A stretch of DNA of 64,000 nt, from the NCBI GenBank assembly GCA_039545295.1, contig BCIK01000013.1:558001-622000 (forward strand), given 5' to 3'. This document shows, piece after piece, positions 60,151 to 64,000 of the stretch (position 1 is its first letter; the number at the start of each line of letters is the position of its first letter). The notes under the pieces are model-generated. The model searched no databases and was not told where the DNA came from. It was given only the letters and a program-made list of their open reading frames with translations. The translations under genes and the position numbers were made by a program. The DNA is from Udeniomyces pyricola (Eukaryota > Basidiomycota > Tremellomycetes > Cystofilobasidiales > Mrakiaceae).

Positions 60151-61165
60151 TTATATAAGGCTCTTGACTGAACCTCGGATGGCGTTCCAACCGAGTTGAC
60201 GAAAATGATCGAGTGTACCGATCTGATCTTGGAGACCGTCATATTCCTCGAGACGTCGAGCGAGATAGGCCGAGGTGGAGGGCATAGAAGGCTGGGAAAG
60301 GGGAAGCGTCAACTGGTGCATCTCGGTGGCGGTGTACAAAAGGGAGAGGGGAATGCTGCGATGCAAGTCCTGTGATGATATGGAGAGGTGAGAGGATGAG
60401 AACGGTTCAAGAGCCCGCGTGAGCAAGGTGGCTTGGAAGAGGAGGAAAGACGCGTTTGGAGGACAACTCGCTTGTGATCAGGAAGGGAAAAGGAAAGGAA
60501 AAGGCTTTTCTCACGCGTCGAGTTGGAGAGGCAAAGCTGAGGGCGTCATCGGCAATGTGCAAGGAATGGTTCAGGATTGGGAAAGGGTTCTTGATTGGGA
60601 CTTGAGCGATCGGAATCTTGGCCGAGGTCAAAGAGAACATGGCGAGGGCCTGAGAGAACAACCCAAAGCGATAGTATATCAAGCACGTCAGCTCTCGATT
60701 CAATCAAAGGGTTTCATTGTCTGATTCGGATTGAATCGACTCCTCTCCCGCTTTCCTCCTTGTGAGGACCATGAGAATGCCGTTCGTGCTTGTGATACGG
60801 ATCGGACTCACGTCTCCGAGCCAGGGTCTGATTTCCTCGTTCATCTCGAGCCTCTTCTCGAGCACCTCTTGGAGACGTTGTCTTTCAGCGGCGGCGTCGC
60901 CTTTGGCCGCCAACGGTTTCCCCTTGAACTCGGCGACGAGTGCTCTTCTTCGGTCGGCCAACCATTCGTCGAAGAGCGCCCGTTCGGGCTCACGACCTGA
61001 GCCAAAGAGGGCTTGGATGGAGGCTGGGTTCATGGGTGCCGAGTAGTGGTACGGTGGCGGGAGGGTGAGCGAGGCGAGCGAGAGGGCGGAGGGCGTGAAG
61101 CCATGGGCCCGGATGTGTGGGAGGGCATGGGCGAGAAGGAGCGGTCGGATGGTTGAGGTGGCCAT
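60151..61165 (-). CDS. COQ9: Coq9 ubiquinone biosynthesis protein, 3 exons, 235 aa
   Basis: Lipid-binding mitochondrial matrix protein of the CoQ synthome that supports the Coq7 hydroxylation step. Exons 61165-60812, 60649-60515 and 60369-60151 sum to 708 nt. The start MATSTIRPLLLAHALPHIRA is followed by HGFTPSALSLASLTL (TetR-like fold helix region), an Ala/Glu/Arg-rich helix, EEIRPWLGD, ALAMFSLTSAKIPIAQ, IADDALSFAS, and the last exon with DLHRSIPLSLLYTATEMHQL, EEYDGLQDQIGTLDHFRQL. The mitochondrial presequence is short or merges with the first helix, so a longer start upstream cannot be ruled out, but no in-frame ATG is evident. It is divergent from the WHI2-like gene. Confidence 0.87.
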
Positions 61166-61722
61166 TGGTCGAAGGTACTATATGTGTGTGTGAGCAGGTG
61201 TATTCTCTGTCGGGTTTGGCTATATGAAACGATACTGTAAGTGTACTATAGAAGATATGGCTGATGAGTTGCGGGTGGATTGCAGGCTTAGGATTCATCA
61301 ATCGCTCTAACGCGTTCACAGAATCGCTTCACTCGTTTAACACAGGCACGCGTCCATATTGATAGTCGATCGATAGTCGACGTGTGTTAGACTAGACGAT
61401 TGGTCCAGATCGTTTTCCCTTCTCTATGGTAGCCCAACATCCCTCATCTGTCTCATCCACCACACCGCCGCACATTCATACTTGCCCTTCCATTCTCAAC
61501 AACTCGTCCACCTCCAAAGCCTCGCCCGATTAATCCTATAGCAGCATCCCTTGCGCTCTGCTGTCTTTCTCCATTAGTCTGATCCAGACACCCGCCCCCC
61601 TTTAACCAGTCCCTCTCCCTTTCCCCCTCCCCCCCTTCTTCTCGACTCCGTTCCCTCATCCCCCTCAACCTCTTTCCCTCGCCCCCCCCCCCCTTCTCCC
61701 CACCTCCTTCCCCACCATCATC
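61166..61722. promoter_or_regulatory. Divergent promoter region, COQ9 / WHI2-like
   Basis: This spacer contains the inverted pair GATAGTCGAT-CGATAGTCGA near 61361-61380, related to the tandem repeat at 24904-24938. It becomes strongly C-rich from 61590 to the WHI2-like start. Confidence 0.45.
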
Positions 61723-63256
61723 ATGTCGTCCATAGCATCCTCCACCGCCAACCTGATAACATCGGCCGCCCCTCCATCCTCCTCACCCATCACCTCGGTC
61801 CAACCCCAGCAGTACCAGTCCTACGCGTCCAATCAGCAGCACCAACAGCAACTCCTCACGCGACTACACCTCGATGTCCGAGGGAGTCGTTTCGTCGTTG
61901 AACGCGAGCGACTCATGAGCCTACCCGAGAGCGTGCTTCTCTGCCTCTTTCCCAACGGACTCGTTCTCAGCAGGCCACCAGGCGGAAGACACGCCCAGGG
62001 TCACGACCAGGAAGATGTCTACGCCGTCGACGTGAGTTCACGTCCAGGGCGAGGAGGGGTAGCTTCGCTTTACCCTCCTTGACCGTCGTCTGTCTGTCTG
62101 ACCCACCCACCCACCTCTTTCGCTCAGTCGGTCCGACCCATGGCCATGGAACCGAGAAACCTCCTCATGCTAAACCATTCGCAACCGCCTTCACTTCTTG
62201 CTTCTCTTACCAGTTCGACCCCGTATGCTTCAACTACGTCCTCGACTTCTTCCAGCAGGCGACTACCGACTTTTACGGCACGCCCACTACTCCCGGCCTT
62301 TACCACGCCCAACAATCGCTCACCGACTCATCTCCCCAGTCGGCTTCCTCGTACAACGACGATCCTCAATCCAACCCTCTCCTTCACAAGCAAGGCATTA
62401 TTGTCCTCCGGGAAGAACTCGAATACTTTGTGATTCCCGTCAAGGGCGGTCAAGCGCGGACCGATGCCGAGGGCAATGGGAACGAGGAACTCCGCGAGTT
62501 GAAACGCATTGCCGGCGAAGGTCTCCTCGGTCGGCGGCAGATCTTTACCGCCCTCCAGCGTAACGTCAACAAGGAGAATAATGTAGCCGAACAGCACTTG
62601 ATCGATATGCTGTGCATGAGGTGAGTGGGGGCGTCGGCCCACTGGGCTCGTTTGCCGCTCGAGACCGACCGACCGGTTCTGCCGGCTCTTAATGGAACGC
62701 GTCGAGCTCAACTGACCTGTTCTCTTCTTGGCCTCGTTTCCCTTCTTTTCTTCTTCTTCTTTTTTTTCCTTATTAGTGGCTTCAACCGGACAGATGAATG
62801 GGGACATCGAGATGTTGAACCTAACCGTTGCTCCATCTCCTCCCTTGCGCTCGTCCTCCTCAAGACGGGCATCTACCATCCGACCAAGGCCGGCGAATCG
62901 GCACGAATCGATCAGAACCAGATGGCGACGGCCCAGAAACTGCTCCTCTTCTGGAGGAAGCCCGCAGTGAGTAATGCTTCGAATAGGTCTCGCAACAAAA
63001 AAAAACACGCGCGAATGACCTCCGAAACGTCAAATCGCTTGGTTCGACGTTCACTGACGCGTGTCTCATCGGGTGTGCCCTTGACCTTTGTTCCTGCCGA
63101 CAGAGGAAGTGCTGGTGGGACGGTGTGGAACTCGACTTGCCTGTCGCTCCGGGTGCTAAGCCCGTCAAAGTTTGGGCCCGACGTGTGTGGACGCTCGAGT
63201 TGAACTTGGTGAGCTCCGCTTTCGATGCAAATCCCGCTTTGATCTCTCCAGACTGA
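61723..63256 (+). CDS. WHI2: Whi2-like BTB/POZ-fold stress-response protein, at least 4 exons, 3' end uncertain
   Basis: Whi2 works with Psr phosphatases in the general stress response and restrains TORC1 in low amino acids (family knowledge). Exons 61723-62031, 62214-62620, 62777-62966 and 63104 onward are in frame. The BTB-like fold shows as LLTRLHLDVRGSRFVVERER, LMSLPESVLLCLFPNG, then FDPVCFNYVLDFFQQAT. A second conserved part carries HKQGIIVLREELEYFVIP, SGFNRTDEWGHRDVEPNRCS, MATAQKLLLFWRKPA and RKCWWDGVELDL, ending VWARRVWTLELNL. A donor (ttg|gtgagc) follows at 63208; read through, the frame stops at 63254-63256. If spliced, the last exon is further right, perhaps beyond 63655. Product identity is good; the C-terminus is not settled. 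Confidence 0.78.
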
Positions 63257-64000
63257 CTGACTGGTCCTCGCACTTTGCTGATGCTCTATATGCCCTCTCT
63301 ATCTTACTTTTTTTTTCTCCCTCCTTCATTGTGACTTAATAACCAAGATTTAATCAACCAAAGATCTTACATCTGACTGCCAACTCGACTTGTCGCATCT
63401 TTTGCCTTCTTGTCCTCCCCCTCCCCCCTCTCCTTCAGCTGACTCTTTTCCTTTTCCTTTTCTTTTCGCTTTCCTCGTTTTTTTTCTTGCCCCTTTCTTG
63501 TTTTGTTTTGATCCATTTCCTTTTTCATCGTCACCTTTCTTCTCTTTCTCCAGTAACCTCCATACCTTTTTCACTTTTCCTTCTTTTCTTTCCCTGTCCC
63601 CTAATTCTTTCTCCTCTTTCTTTCTTTTCCTTTTTCCCCTTTGATACTCTAGTCACAACGTCCACATCCGCGCTTTCTACTACGATCGCTCTTGCACATT
63701 ACACGTCCAATCCAATCAGCAATCTTTTTTTTTTCCTTTCTTTCTTGTCCTTCCTCTGCATGCTGTGCCCCATCTTCACTTCCACCCCCTCCCCTTTGTG
63801 TTCTTTTTTTTCCTCGTTCTCATAGTAATCGTCTTTCTTGATTGCAACCCCCCCCCCCTTCCCCCCTTCCTCTCCCGGTCACTTCCCCGGCTTTCGTTCT
63901 TGCCTTTAGTCCAATCGTCAAGATACCCACCCACCCACATACATATATATATATATATATGTATGAACGACCGTGTTTTTTTTTTCTTCGGTCTCGTTTA
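63257..64000. other. CT-rich right end of window
   Basis: This is low-complexity CT/T-rich sequence with C runs near 63849 and an (AT)n tract near 63942-63961. It may hold the last WHI2-like exon (a frame near 63655-63730 reads HIRAFYYDRSC) but no clear phase match was found. Confidence 0.4.

Noticed and set aside
62328..63008. Minus-strand 226-codon open frame
   Set aside because: It is antisense to well-supported WHI2-like exons and includes Lys/Glu runs from CT-rich intron sequence.
1..64000. CRISPR arrays, bacterial operons, prophage, rRNA or tRNA genes
   Set aside because: No regularly spaced repeats, no Shine-Dalgarno-led gene strings and no cloverleaf sequence were recognised by eye; a tRNAscan run would be needed to exclude a tRNA.

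Overview
This window is nuclear DNA from a fungus, most likely a basidiomycete (a basidiomycetous yeast or related lineage). The signs are dense genes split by many short introns, donors mostly of the gtacgt/gtaagt/gtgagt type, strongly CT-rich low-complexity spacers, and fungal protein families (Eaf1, Ert1, Whi2, YANK kinase, Pex13). It is not bacterial: there are no operons, and nearly every gene must be spliced to be read. I rebuilt exon chains by hand. For most genes the summed exons are a multiple of three, which supports the models. The largest gene (BEACH protein) was only partly resolved.

Layout, left to right: PEX13 (-) and EAF1/VID21 (+) share a divergent promoter. An 11.7-kb BEACH-WD40 gene (-) with a FYVE-like zinc finger follows, divergent from an alpha/beta-hydrolase-fold protein (+) that lacks the serine nucleophile. 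A tautomerase (-) is divergent from a DHA2/VBA-type MFS transporter (+), followed by the TATA-binding protein gene (+). After a 2.2-kb gene-free low-complexity stretch comes a YANK-type Ser/Thr kinase (-), then a 2.8-kb gene-poor region holding a 19-bp inverted repeat pair about 1.05 kb apart. Next are an unrecognised 478-aa protein (-) and a small RGG-box protein (-), the latter divergent from the 21-exon aspartate/glutamate carrier AGC1 (+). A small mitochondrial-type membrane protein (+), a microsatellite and an 80-N gap follow. The right end has ERT1-type Zn2Cys6/PAS regulator (-) divergent from N-acetylglucosamine-6-phosphate deacetylase (+), then COQ9 (-) divergent from a WHI2-like BTB protein (+).

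Much of the gene content concerns mitochondrial and carbon metabolism: AGC1, COQ9, the small mitochondrial protein, ERT1 (gluconeogenic regulator), GlcNAc-6-P deacetylase and PEX13. These are eukaryotic genes that are not co-transcribed, so links between neighbours are inference. The most unusual sequence-level signals are reading-frame-required microexons (5, 11, 11, 17, 19, 21 and 21 nt) in three different genes, two GC-AG introns, an intron ending in about 19 A residues, the BEACH-WD40-FYVE-like architecture, and a hydrolase whose nucleophile elbow reads GFGQGG.
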